Source: JBMYZL01 sp049610385 (GTDB lineage Bacteria; Bacteroidota; Bacteroidia; Flavobacteriales_D; Sanyastnellaceae). Taken from it: DNA of 58,860 nt. Within the stretch, counting starts at the first letter, position 1; each line of letters starts with the position of its first letter. Made by a program: the position numbers and the translations under genes. The stretch spans positions 1 to 58,860 of the forward strand of contig JBMYZL010000017.1 in NCBI GenBank assembly GCA_049610385.1, read 5' to 3'. This document shows, in pieces, positions 36,506 through 43,139 of the stretch. The notes under the pieces are model-generated. The model searched no databases. It worked only from the letters and a program-made list of their open reading frames with translations, and was not told where the DNA came from.

Positions 36506-37202
36506 GATCATGGACGGCCTTTTCCCCCGCTTTCATGAAGGCGTGAATGGCTTCTGAGCTTTTGCCAGAAGGCCAAACCTCTTTTCCGACATAAATCTGC
36601 ACTTTGCCTCTTCGCGTGAGAAAAGATCCAGAAGGTAAAATCGATGACATGCCTTTGATGTAAATGGGTGTGACTGGAACACCTGCAGATGCAGCCAAAT
36701 GAAAGGCGCCTTTTTTGAAAGGCAACATTTCTTTGGACTTCGAGCGGGTGCCTTCTGGAAAAACCACAATGCTCCGTCCCTTCTGAAATGAGGCCTCCAA
36801 GGCCTTGACTGCACGAAGGCTGTCTTCTAGATTTCCACGCCTGACGAATACCGTACCCACACGGGCATTCAAGGGACCCAATAAGGGTACTTTGCGAATG
36901 GATGCTTTCGCCAAAAACACAATGGGTCTTCTCAAAAAAGCATACAACGCATTGATATCCAATAAACTCACGTGATTCGCAATGAAAATGCCATGTCCAG
37001 GCAGTGAGCCAGCACCCGGACCTTTGAGTTTGAATTCAGATGTTCCAGTCAATCGCATGATGGGACAACTCCAAAGATCACGTCCGATACGGGTCAGCAC
37101 CCAATTTGCCGGACAAACTCGAAGGATCATGAGGATCAACGCCAAACCGCAGCTAAAAGCTGTCCAAATCACCAAAGACAAAGTGCGCAATGCCCGCATC
37201 AT
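36471..37202 (-). CDS. plsC: 1-acyl-sn-glycerol-3-phosphate acyltransferase (PlsC family)
   Basis: 243 residues. N-terminal hydrophobic segment (about 8-32), the catalytic motif NHVSLLD (about 75) and the glycerol-phosphate site FPEGTRSKSKEML (about 148), with VPVTPIYIKG downstream. It acylates lysophosphatidic acid to phosphatidic acid at the inner membrane. The start ATG (37200-37202) overlaps the TGA of the pseudouridine synthase gene (37199-37201), which implies coupled translation. Confidence 0.92.
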   Translation of the reverse strand: MMRALRTLSLVIWTAFSCGLALILMILRVCPANWVLTRIGRDLWSCPIMRLTGTSEFKLKGPGAGSLPGHGIFIANHVSLLDINALYAFLRRPIVFLAKASIRKVPLLGPLNARVGTVFVRRGNLEDSLRAVKALEASFQKGRSIVVFPEGTRSKSKEMLPFKKGAFHLAASAGVPVTPIYIKGMSSILPSGSFLTRRGKVQIYVGKEVWPSGKSSEAIHAFMKAGEKAVHDLKENAQACILP

Positions 37203-37804
37203 TTCACGAAGAGATATTCCAATTGAAGGTGGTCCAACGCAATGCATTCTCCCGCGGACAGTTTCAGCTGAGACCATCGCAAGCCGCCGAGGCCACATCT
37301 AAACAAGCGCAATGTAGGCAACCCCACCTGCGCTGTCATCCTCCGAATCTGACGATTCTTTCCCTCAGTCAAATCCACCTCCAACCAGGATGTGGGAATC
37401 GCCTGGCGAGTCCGAATGGGAGGATGCCTTTCGCCAATGGGTGGAACATCACACCGTTTCACGCAAGCTGGACGCGTGATTACCCTCTTCTTTTTGATAT
37501 TCAACGTCATTGGACCTTGAAGTTGATTCAGAGCTTCTTCGTCAGCAATGCCTTCCACCTGAACCCAATAGGACTTCACATGCGCGGCTTTGGGATCCAT
37601 TAACCGATGCCGCAATCGCATGTCTGATGTGAGCAAGAGCAGGCCTTCGGAATCTGCATCGAGGCGTCCCACTGGCCAGACATCTTTGGGCAACAGAAGG
37701 CCCAAGGAACCCAATCCTTGTCGTCGACCTTCATCACTGAATTGACTCAGAATGCCGAACGGCTTGTGAAGCACAAAAGTTCGGTTATGAATCACTCCAC
37801 CCAA
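37199..37804 (-). CDS. rluE: RluE/RsuA-family rRNA pseudouridine synthase
   Basis: 201 residues, without an S4 domain. VLHKPFGILSQF, the catalytic GRLDADSEGLLLLTSD (Asp about 48), KSYWVQVEG and EGKNRQIRRM are the conserved RsuA/RluE blocks. The size and the missing S4 domain fit RluE, which modifies 23S rRNA (E. coli U2457). The start overlaps the end of the beta-propeller lipoprotein gene by 13 nt. Confidence 0.9.
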   Translation of the reverse strand: MGGVIHNRTFVLHKPFGILSQFSDEGRRQGLGSLGLLLPKDVWPVGRLDADSEGLLLLTSDMRLRHRLMDPKAAHVKSYWVQVEGIADEEALNQLQGPMTLNIKKKRVITRPACVKRCDVPPIGERHPPIRTRQAIPTSWLEVDLTEGKNRQIRRMTAQVGLPTLRLFRCGLGGLRWSQLKLSAGECIALDHLQLEYLFVK

Positions 37805-38946
37805 TCCGCTACAAATACATTGGTGTTGCGCGTTCTTCCATTGTGCCGATTCGAGCTGAATGCCAAATGCGTGCCATCCGGTGAGAACATCGGGAACGAA
37901 TCGAAAGCAGAGTCAAACGTAATCTGCTCAATTTCACCACTTTCTAAGTCGAGCATAAAAATATTGAAGGGGAACCCCCCACTGTGGTGATTGGAAGAAA
38001 AAAGCACCTTCTTACCACTCGGGTGAAAGTAGGGTGCCCAATTGGCGCCTCCCAAATGGGTCAACTGCCTCATTTCAGAACCATCCGTTCGGCTCATGAA
38101 CAATTCCATCTCCGTAGGCTCCACCAACCCCCGAGCCAGCAATTCCAAATAAGCCTCCTGCTCTTCATCCGTCTCAGGCCGACTGGCTCTCCAGATCAGC
38201 CATTCACCGTCCGGACTGAAAAATGCCCCGCCATCGTATCCCAAGGCATCTGTTACTTGCTGAACATCTGTGCCATCTATGTTACAAGTATACAGTTCCA
38301 AATCACCTGATCTCGTGCTCGTGAACACCATGCGGTCACCCTTTGGACTCACAGTTGCTTCAGCATCATATCCCGGCAAATCTGTCAATCGCTGGACGAT
38401 TTCACCTTCAAGATTTGCAATGAAAATATCGAAATCCGCATAGATGGGCCAAACATATTTTCCTCCAGGCCCCCGTTCTGGAACTGATGGACAAGCTTCG
38501 TCTCCCAAGTGAGTAGAGGCATAAACCACCAAGGAATCTCCAGGCAAGAAATAGGAACAAGTGGTTCGACCCAACCCCGTGGACACCTGCTTCGGAACGT
38601 CAGAAGAAGGGGTGCGTTCTTCATCCAATGACAGGACAAAAATTTGATCACAATCAGCTCCCCAGTTTGAATTGCTGGCTTGAAACACCAGTTTTTGCCC
38701 ACCAAATGACCAATAGGCTTCGGCATTGTCACCACCGTAAGTGAATTGTCGAACGTCCTTTAAATGAGACTCCTCGGCATAATGAACCGTTTCTGCAACT
38801 TCCTCGGCGCCGGTGGAACCGTGGGCATGTGAATGCTGTTCTCCGTTCGGATTTGAATCATGGCCGTCAGCCGGGGCGTCCGTACGTCCGCATCCAAGAA
38901 TCAGGAGAAGAAGTGTCAAAGCGGGAATGAATATTTTGCCGTTCAT
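37792..38946 (-). CDS. TolB-like beta-propeller (PD40) lipoprotein
   Basis: 384 residues. The lipobox LLLILGC (Cys about 19) is followed by a His/Asp-rich linker (DGHDSNPNGEQHSHAHG). Six or so PD40/WD40-like repeats follow, each with a YxPxGDxMVFTSTRSG-type core: VSPKGDRMVFTSTRSG, FSPDGEWLIWRASR, FHPSGKKVLFSSNHH and FSPDGTHLAFSSNRH. It is probably a periplasmic or surface propeller for protein binding; the partner is unknown. The divergent M28 peptidase starts 31 nt upstream. Confidence 0.85.
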   Translation of the reverse strand: MNGKIFIPALTLLLLILGCGRTDAPADGHDSNPNGEQHSHAHGSTGAEEVAETVHYAEESHLKDVRQFTYGGDNAEAYWSFGGQKLVFQASNSNWGADCDQIFVLSLDEERTPSSDVPKQVSTGLGRTTCSYFLPGDSLVVYASTHLGDEACPSVPERGPGGKYVWPIYADFDIFIANLEGEIVQRLTDLPGYDAEATVSPKGDRMVFTSTRSGDLELYTCNIDGTDVQQVTDALGYDGGAFFSPDGEWLIWRASRPETDEEQEAYLELLARGLVEPTEMELFMSRTDGSEMRQLTHLGGANWAPYFHPSGKKVLFSSNHHSGGFPFNIFMLDLESGEIEQITFDSAFDSFPMFSPDGTHLAFSSNRHNGRTRNTNVFVADWVE

Positions 38947-38957
38947 TTGCTGCGAAT

Positions 38958-38967
38958 TTTCGCGAAA
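38958..38967. promoter_or_regulatory. 10-bp palindrome between divergent envelope genes
   Basis: TTTCGCGAAA is perfectly self-complementary and lies near the middle of the 31-nt gap between the divergent starts at 38946 and 38978. It could be a shared operator. There is no other evidence. Confidence 0.25.
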
Positions 38968-38977
38968 TTACGTCAGG

Positions 38978-40282
38978 ATGTCAGGAATCAGGAGCAGACA
39001 AAACCCAAGGAACTGGATTTGGACAATCGCCTTGTTGTTGGTGACAAGTTGCGGTGACCAAAATGAAAACTCACCTTTACACAACAATGCCCAGAGTTTG
39101 CAACGCATGAAGGCGCATGTTGTATCTCTGTCAAGCGAGTCCTTTGAAGGTCGAGAAACAGGCACAGAAGGAGAAATAAAGGCTGCGGAATGGCTCTCAG
39201 ATCAGTTCTCGACCGCAGGTTTGACAGCCAAAGGTGAGGAAGGACCTTACCAGTCATTTACATACAAACCGCACCCCCCAATGCAGATGCATGGTGACAC
39301 CAGCAAACATTTGGGGATGGCCTTGGTTCAAGAAATTACAGGGCAGAATGTCCTCTATTACTTGAAGGGCAAATCACCTGCAAAAACCAAATCCACTGGT
39401 GTCCTTGGCGCCCATTTTGACCATCTCGGTTATGGAGATGAAAATTCTTTGTTTCGAGGCGAACCTGCAATCCATTTTGGTGCGGATGACAATGCCTCGG
39501 GTGTCGCTGTGATGCTTGAATTGGCTCAACGAATGGCACAATCACCGCTCAAGGACAACCTCTTGTTTGCCGGATTCAGTGGTGAAGAAAAAGGACTTTG
39601 GGGATCAAATCAATTTTGTGAGACCCCAACCATCCCCCTCGAGGACATCCGGTATATGATCAACATGGATATGGTCGGGCGCTTGCGAGGTGATACCCTG
39701 GCGGTCTACGGAACTGGCACCACACCTGGATGGATGGACATTTTGGAGCGTTGCAATCAAGAAGGTTTTGTTCTTGTGCCCAGTGAAAGTGGGGTGGGAC
39801 CTAGCGATCACACATCATTTTACCTCGAGGACATCCCCGTATTGCATTTCTTCACCGGCCAACACCCTGATTATCACAAACCCACAGACACTCCGGAGAA
39901 GATCAATTACGAAGGCATGTTACGCATCACCAATTTCATTGAAAAGGTGATGCGCACATTGGATGAACAGGAGGAATTGCCATTTACGGCCACAAAAGAT
40001 CAAGATGAAGAGTCGACACCGTCTTTCAAGGTCACTTTGGGCGTGGTTCCAGATTACCTTTTCAGTGGCCCCGGTATGCGCATTGATGGGCTGACCGAAG
40101 GCAGACCGGCTTCCAATGCGGGCATGGAACGTGGAGACGTGGTGTTGCGCATGGACACATTGCCGATTACTGACATGATGAGTTACATGCAGGGGCTAGG
40201 CATGTATGAAGCAGGGCAGTCTGCAGAATTGGAAATCTCAAGAAACGGCAAAATCATGATTTTGAATGTAACTTGGGATTGA
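38978..40282 (+). CDS. M28 family aminopeptidase with C-terminal PDZ domain, lipoprotein
   Basis: 434 residues. The signal ALLLVTSCG puts the lipidated cysteine near residue 24. Zinc-peptidase motifs: LGAHFDHLGYG (about 143), FGADDNASGVAV (about 167), FSGEEKGLWGS (about 200), NMDMVGRL (about 230) and the final ligand in GQHPDYHKPTDT (about 296). Residues about 350-434 form a PDZ-like domain (LTEGRPASNAGMERGDVVLRMD). The co-occurrence suggests a surface peptide-degrading enzyme. I start at 38978 because a longer frame from 38813 is antisense to the neighbour and has no signal. The stop codon touches rnpB. Confidence 0.9.
   Translation: MSGIRSRQNPRNWIWTIALLLVTSCGDQNENSPLHNNAQSLQRMKAHVVSLSSESFEGRETGTEGEIKAAEWLSDQFSTAGLTAKGEEGPYQSFTYKPHPPMQMHGDTSKHLGMALVQEITGQNVLYYLKGKSPAKTKSTGVLGAHFDHLGYGDENSLFRGEPAIHFGADDNASGVAVMLELAQRMAQSPLKDNLLFAGFSGEEKGLWGSNQFCETPTIPLEDIRYMINMDMVGRLRGDTLAVYGTGTTPGWMDILERCNQEGFVLVPSESGVGPSDHTSFYLEDIPVLHFFTGQHPDYHKPTDTPEKINYEGMLRITNFIEKVMRTLDEQEELPFTATKDQDEESTPSFKVTLGVVPDYLFSGPGMRIDGLTEGRPASNAGMERGDVVLRMDTLPITDMMSYMQGLGMYEAGQSAELEISRNGKIMILNVTWD
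40269..40276 (+). promoter_or_regulatory. Candidate -7 element for rnpB inside the M28 gene
   Basis: TAACTTGG matches five of six fixed bases of TAnnTTTG and ends 4 nt before the predicted 5' end of RNase P RNA. A convincing -33 TTTG at the right distance is missing. Confidence 0.35.
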
Positions 40283-40641
40283 TGAAATGAGACTCCGTCG
40301 CTTGCTTGAAGCGTCTAGCAAGAGGAAAGTCCGGACAACACAGAGCGCCATACTTTCTGAAAAGGAAGGCGATACATGGGAACATGCATTGACAGATCGT
40401 GCTGAAGAAATTTAAACCGCCGATGGCTTCTTCATTGGGGCACAGGCAAGGGTGAGAAGGTGAGGTAAGAGCTCACCAGCGGCTGGAGTGATCCACCGGC
40501 TTAGGCAAACCTTGTGGGTTGCAAGATTACATATACTGGCATTTGAGGGCTGCTCGCCCAAGTCAGGGGGTAAATCGCGTCAGATCAATGACGGAGCTCG
40601 TTGTTTCAACGAGAACAGAATCCGGCTTACGACATTTCATC
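40281..40641 (+). ncRNA. rnpB: RNase P RNA, bacterial type A
   Basis: The universally conserved 5' P4 block GAGGAAAGTCCGGAC (around 40321) and its 3' partner ACAGAATCCGGCTTAC (around 40615-40630) are both present. Between them is the GGTGAGGTAAGAGCTCACCAGC region (around 40460). The ends pair: GATGAAAT (40281-40288) with ATTTCATC (40634-40641), giving P1 and a length near 361 nt. It is the catalytic RNA that removes tRNA 5' leaders. The 5' end overlaps the last two bases of the M28 stop codon. Confidence 0.95.
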
Positions 40642-40647
40642 CTTTCG

Positions 40648-40681
40648 AAAGGCCCCACAGTTTGCGGTGTGGGGCCTTTTT
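40648..40681 (+). terminator. Intrinsic terminator of rnpB
   Basis: GGCCCCACA (40651-40659) pairs with TGTGGGGCC (40668-40676), extended by A/T pairs and followed by five T (40677-40681). It begins 7-10 nt after the end of rnpB. Confidence 0.9.
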
Positions 40682-40768
40682 GAAACCACAAATAGATCAA
40701 TAATGCATCAAAAACATCTGTTTTTACATGTGATTTCGCTGTAATGTTAACAGTTTTGTTCTCCTGTT

Positions 40769-40776
40769 TATATTTG
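40769..40776 (+). promoter_or_regulatory. Candidate -7 element of the HTH-like gene
   Basis: TATATTTG is a perfect TAnnTTTG. A start near 40783 would give a 67-nt leader containing the stem-loop at 40793-40822. The -33 element is not clear (a TTTTG lies only about 10 nt upstream). Confidence 0.4.
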
Positions 40777-40792
40777 GCCATCGTCAAGTCTC

Positions 40793-40822
40793 CACAATGC
40801 AAAAGCGATATGTTGCATTGTG
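40793..40822 (+). promoter_or_regulatory. Leader stem-loop or operator before the HTH-like gene
   Basis: CACAATGCAA (40793-40802) and TTGCATTGTG (40813-40822) are perfect 10-bp inverted arms around the loop AAGCGATATG. No T-run follows, so it is not a terminator. It ends 27 nt before the ATG. It could be an RNA regulatory hairpin or a dimeric protein-binding site. The inverted repeat is seen directly; the role is inferred. Confidence 0.6.
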
Positions 40823-40849
40823 TGTTCACGTATTGATTAAACCTGTAAA

Positions 40850-41428
40850 ATGGAGTTTACGAGTCAAGAATTGCAAGCCATGAAGCGTTTTTATGAAACC
40901 GAACGTGGACGGCTCATTGGTCAATTGATGCATGTTGAGCAGATGCTGGAGAAAATCACAGGTTCGCCTCTATCTCCTAGACAACTCATGAAAGGCTATG
41001 CCACACGGCCAACCAACCGCCCCAAGAAACGTGGTCCCAAAAGCATCTGGGGGAACTTCATCGTAAAAAGATTGCGAGGTCGAAATCGCCCGATGACCTA
41101 TCGGGAACTCATTGATGACGCCATGTCCATCCATCATTTACCAGCAGAAAAGGAAGGCTCAGTTCGCGCTAGCATTTTGAACAGTGCATTTCGTTTGCGC
41201 ACCGTACACGGAAGGGTAGAAACCATTGGACGTGCCGGACGCAAAGAGAAGTTTCTTGTTCTGACAAATTGGTTAGACGACGATGGCATGCTCAAAATGC
41301 CTTACGACAAGGAATTCAAAGCACTTACGGGTGGCAAGCATGTGGCGGTCGATATGAACGCCATCCCAGCACCAAAATACAGCGATGATGAAAGTGAGTT
41401 TGAATCGGAAATAGCCGAGTCGAAATGA
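40850..41428 (+). CDS. Small putative DNA-binding protein (coiled coil, basic linker, winged-helix-like domain)
   Basis: 192 residues. Residues 1-45 are a likely coiled coil (LQAMKRFYETERGRLIGQLMH). Residues 52-66 are a basic, AT-hook-like linker (RPTNRPKKRGPK). Residues about 67-140 (SIWGNFIVKRLRGRNRPMTY then RELIDDAM, SVRASILNSAFRLR) have the helix order of HARE-HTH/winged-helix domains. The tail is acidic. A nucleoid or transcription role is inferred; I know no named homologue. The gene has its own likely promoter, a strong leader hairpin and a shared terminator, so it is a single-gene unit after rnpB. Confidence 0.75.
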   Translation: MEFTSQELQAMKRFYETERGRLIGQLMHVEQMLEKITGSPLSPRQLMKGYATRPTNRPKKRGPKSIWGNFIVKRLRGRNRPMTYRELIDDAMSIHHLPAEKEGSVRASILNSAFRLRTVHGRVETIGRAGRKEKFLVLTNWLDDDGMLKMPYDKEFKALTGGKHVAVDMNAIPAPKYSDDESEFESEIAESK

Positions 41429-41447
41429 GTTGGATTCACTAAGAATC

Positions 41448-41481
41448 AAAAAAGGGACACCTGAGCGGTGTCCCTTTTTTT
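41448..41481. terminator. Bidirectional terminator between the HTH-like gene and pruA
   Basis: AAAAAAGGGACACC (41448-41461) pairs with GGTGTCCCTTTTTT (41467-41480) around a TGAGC loop. The stem has A and T runs on both flanks and lies between convergent genes. Confidence 0.92.
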
Positions 41482-41498
41482 GAATCCAAACGGACATG

Positions 41499-43139
41499 TT
41501 ACTCATTGTCTTTCTCGAGGAAAGAATACCGATAAGAATGTGGCGGAACCAAAGTCTCCTTGATGGTTCGAGCATTGACCCACCTTAACAAATTAAATAC
41601 GCTGCCCGCTTTGTCGTTGGTACCTGAGCCTCTCGCTCCCCCGAAGGGTTGCTGCCCAACCACAGCACCAGTTGGCTTGTCATTGACATAAAAATTACCT
41701 GCTGCATTTTCCAATCCCCGAGTGGCCTCATCAATTGCATATCGATCTTGGGCAAAAACTGCACCCGTTAGTGCATACTCACTCGTCTCATCCACCAAGG
41801 CAATGGTCTCAGAAAAGGACTCGGCAGGGTACACAAATACCGTCAAAACTGGGCCGAAAATCTCCTCGACCATGGTTTTGAAATCTGGTTTTTGGGCATG
41901 GACAACGGTCGGTTCAATGAAGTATCCCACCGAATCATCACAGCCGCCACCTACAATAACTTCCGCATCGCTACTTGATTTCACATCATCCAAGTAACTC
42001 TTGATTTTGTCAAAAGCCCTGCGGTCAATGACAGCATTCACAAAACAGCTCAAGTCTTCAGGTGAGCCCACTGAAATGGTCTTCACTTCGGCAACCAACT
42101 TTTCCTTGACTTCGGGCCAGAGATTGTCAGGAATGTATGCACGACTGGCAGCTGAACATTTTTGGCCTTGCAACTCAAACGCTCCACGAATCAAACCAGC
42201 GACGAGCGCATCTACATCTGCTGATTTGTGTGCTAGGACAAAGTCTTTCCCTCCGGTTTCACCCACAATGCGTGGATAGCTGCGGTATTTGGAAATGTTC
42301 AAGCCAATGGTCTGCCACAACTGCCGGAAAACACCTGTCGATCCAGTGAAATGCAATCCAGCAAACTCTTTGTGATTGAAAACAACCTCTCCCGCATCTG
42401 GACCATCTACGGTCACAAAATTGATAACCCCATCGGGCAGCCCTGCCTCGCGAAGCACCTCCATCACCACATGAGCACTGTACACTTGAGAATCTGCCGG
42501 TTTCCAAACAACCACATTGCCCATTAATGCAGCCGAGGCGGGTAAATTTCCAGAAATCGCGGTGAAGTTGAATGGTGTAATCGCAAAAACGAAACCCTCC
42601 AACGGCCTGTACTCCAATTTGTTCCAGATTCCATCCGCACTTTCCGGTTGGATTTCTTCAATCTGCTGCATGAAAGCCGCATTGAATCGAAGAAAATCAA
42701 TGAACTCACAAGCTGCATCAATTTCAGCTTGAAAAGCGGACTTGGATTGGGCCAGCATGGTCGCTGCATTGATTTTTGCCCGGTAAGGACCAGCAATCAG
42801 ATCAGCTGCTTTCAAAAAAATCGAAGCCCGCTCATGCGATGGCAAAGCGGCCCAAGCTGTGCGTGCTTCAAGCGCAGCCTCAATCGCCCGTTGAACGTGT
42901 TCCTGCGTTCCGTAGTTGAAATGCCCCAGGACATGCCCATGCTCATGAGGAGGACTCATCGGCCTTTTGTCCGCGGTGCGAACGATATCTGAACCTATGT
43001 ACATCGGGATATCAACCGGATCTGCGTTGTACATTGCGCGGTAAGTTTCGAGCAACTCCTCGCGCTCGGGTGAACCGGGAGCGTAAGACAAGACAGGTTC
43101 GTTGATTGGATAAGGAATGTTGAATCTTCCGTTTGCCAT
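41499..43139 (-). CDS. pruA: Delta-1-pyrroline-5-carboxylate (L-glutamate gamma-semialdehyde) dehydrogenase
   Basis: 546 residues, standard for stand-alone P5C dehydrogenase. The family start MANGRFNIPYPINEP and YAPGSPEREEL are present. The catalytic glutamate is in VGETGGKDFVLAH (about 294) and the nucleophile in GQKCSAASRAY (Cys328). The C-terminal NDKPTGAVVGQQPFGGARGS binds substrate. It oxidises glutamate semialdehyde to glutamate in proline catabolism. The ATG (43139-43137) is fixed by the conserved N-terminus and overlaps the ATG of the divergent gene in the sequence CATG. Confidence 0.95.
   Translation of the reverse strand: MANGRFNIPYPINEPVLSYAPGSPEREELLETYRAMYNADPVDIPMYIGSDIVRTADKRPMSPPHEHGHVLGHFNYGTQEHVQRAIEAALEARTAWAALPSHERASIFLKAADLIAGPYRAKINAATMLAQSKSAFQAEIDAACEFIDFLRFNAAFMQQIEEIQPESADGIWNKLEYRPLEGFVFAITPFNFTAISGNLPASAALMGNVVVWKPADSQVYSAHVVMEVLREAGLPDGVINFVTVDGPDAGEVVFNHKEFAGLHFTGSTGVFRQLWQTIGLNISKYRSYPRIVGETGGKDFVLAHKSADVDALVAGLIRGAFELQGQKCSAASRAYIPDNLWPEVKEKLVAEVKTISVGSPEDLSCFVNAVIDRRAFDKIKSYLDDVKSSSDAEVIVGGGCDDSVGYFIEPTVVHAQKPDFKTMVEEIFGPVLTVFVYPAESFSETIALVDETSEYALTGAVFAQDRYAIDEATRGLENAAGNFYVNDKPTGAVVGQQPFGGARGSGTNDKAGSVFNLLRWVNARTIKETLVPPHSYRYSFLEKDNE

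Noticed and set aside
38813..38977. Upstream extension of the M28 peptidase
   Set aside because: It runs antisense through the start of the propeller lipoprotein gene and lacks a signal peptide; the ATG at 38978 gives a perfect lipoprotein start.
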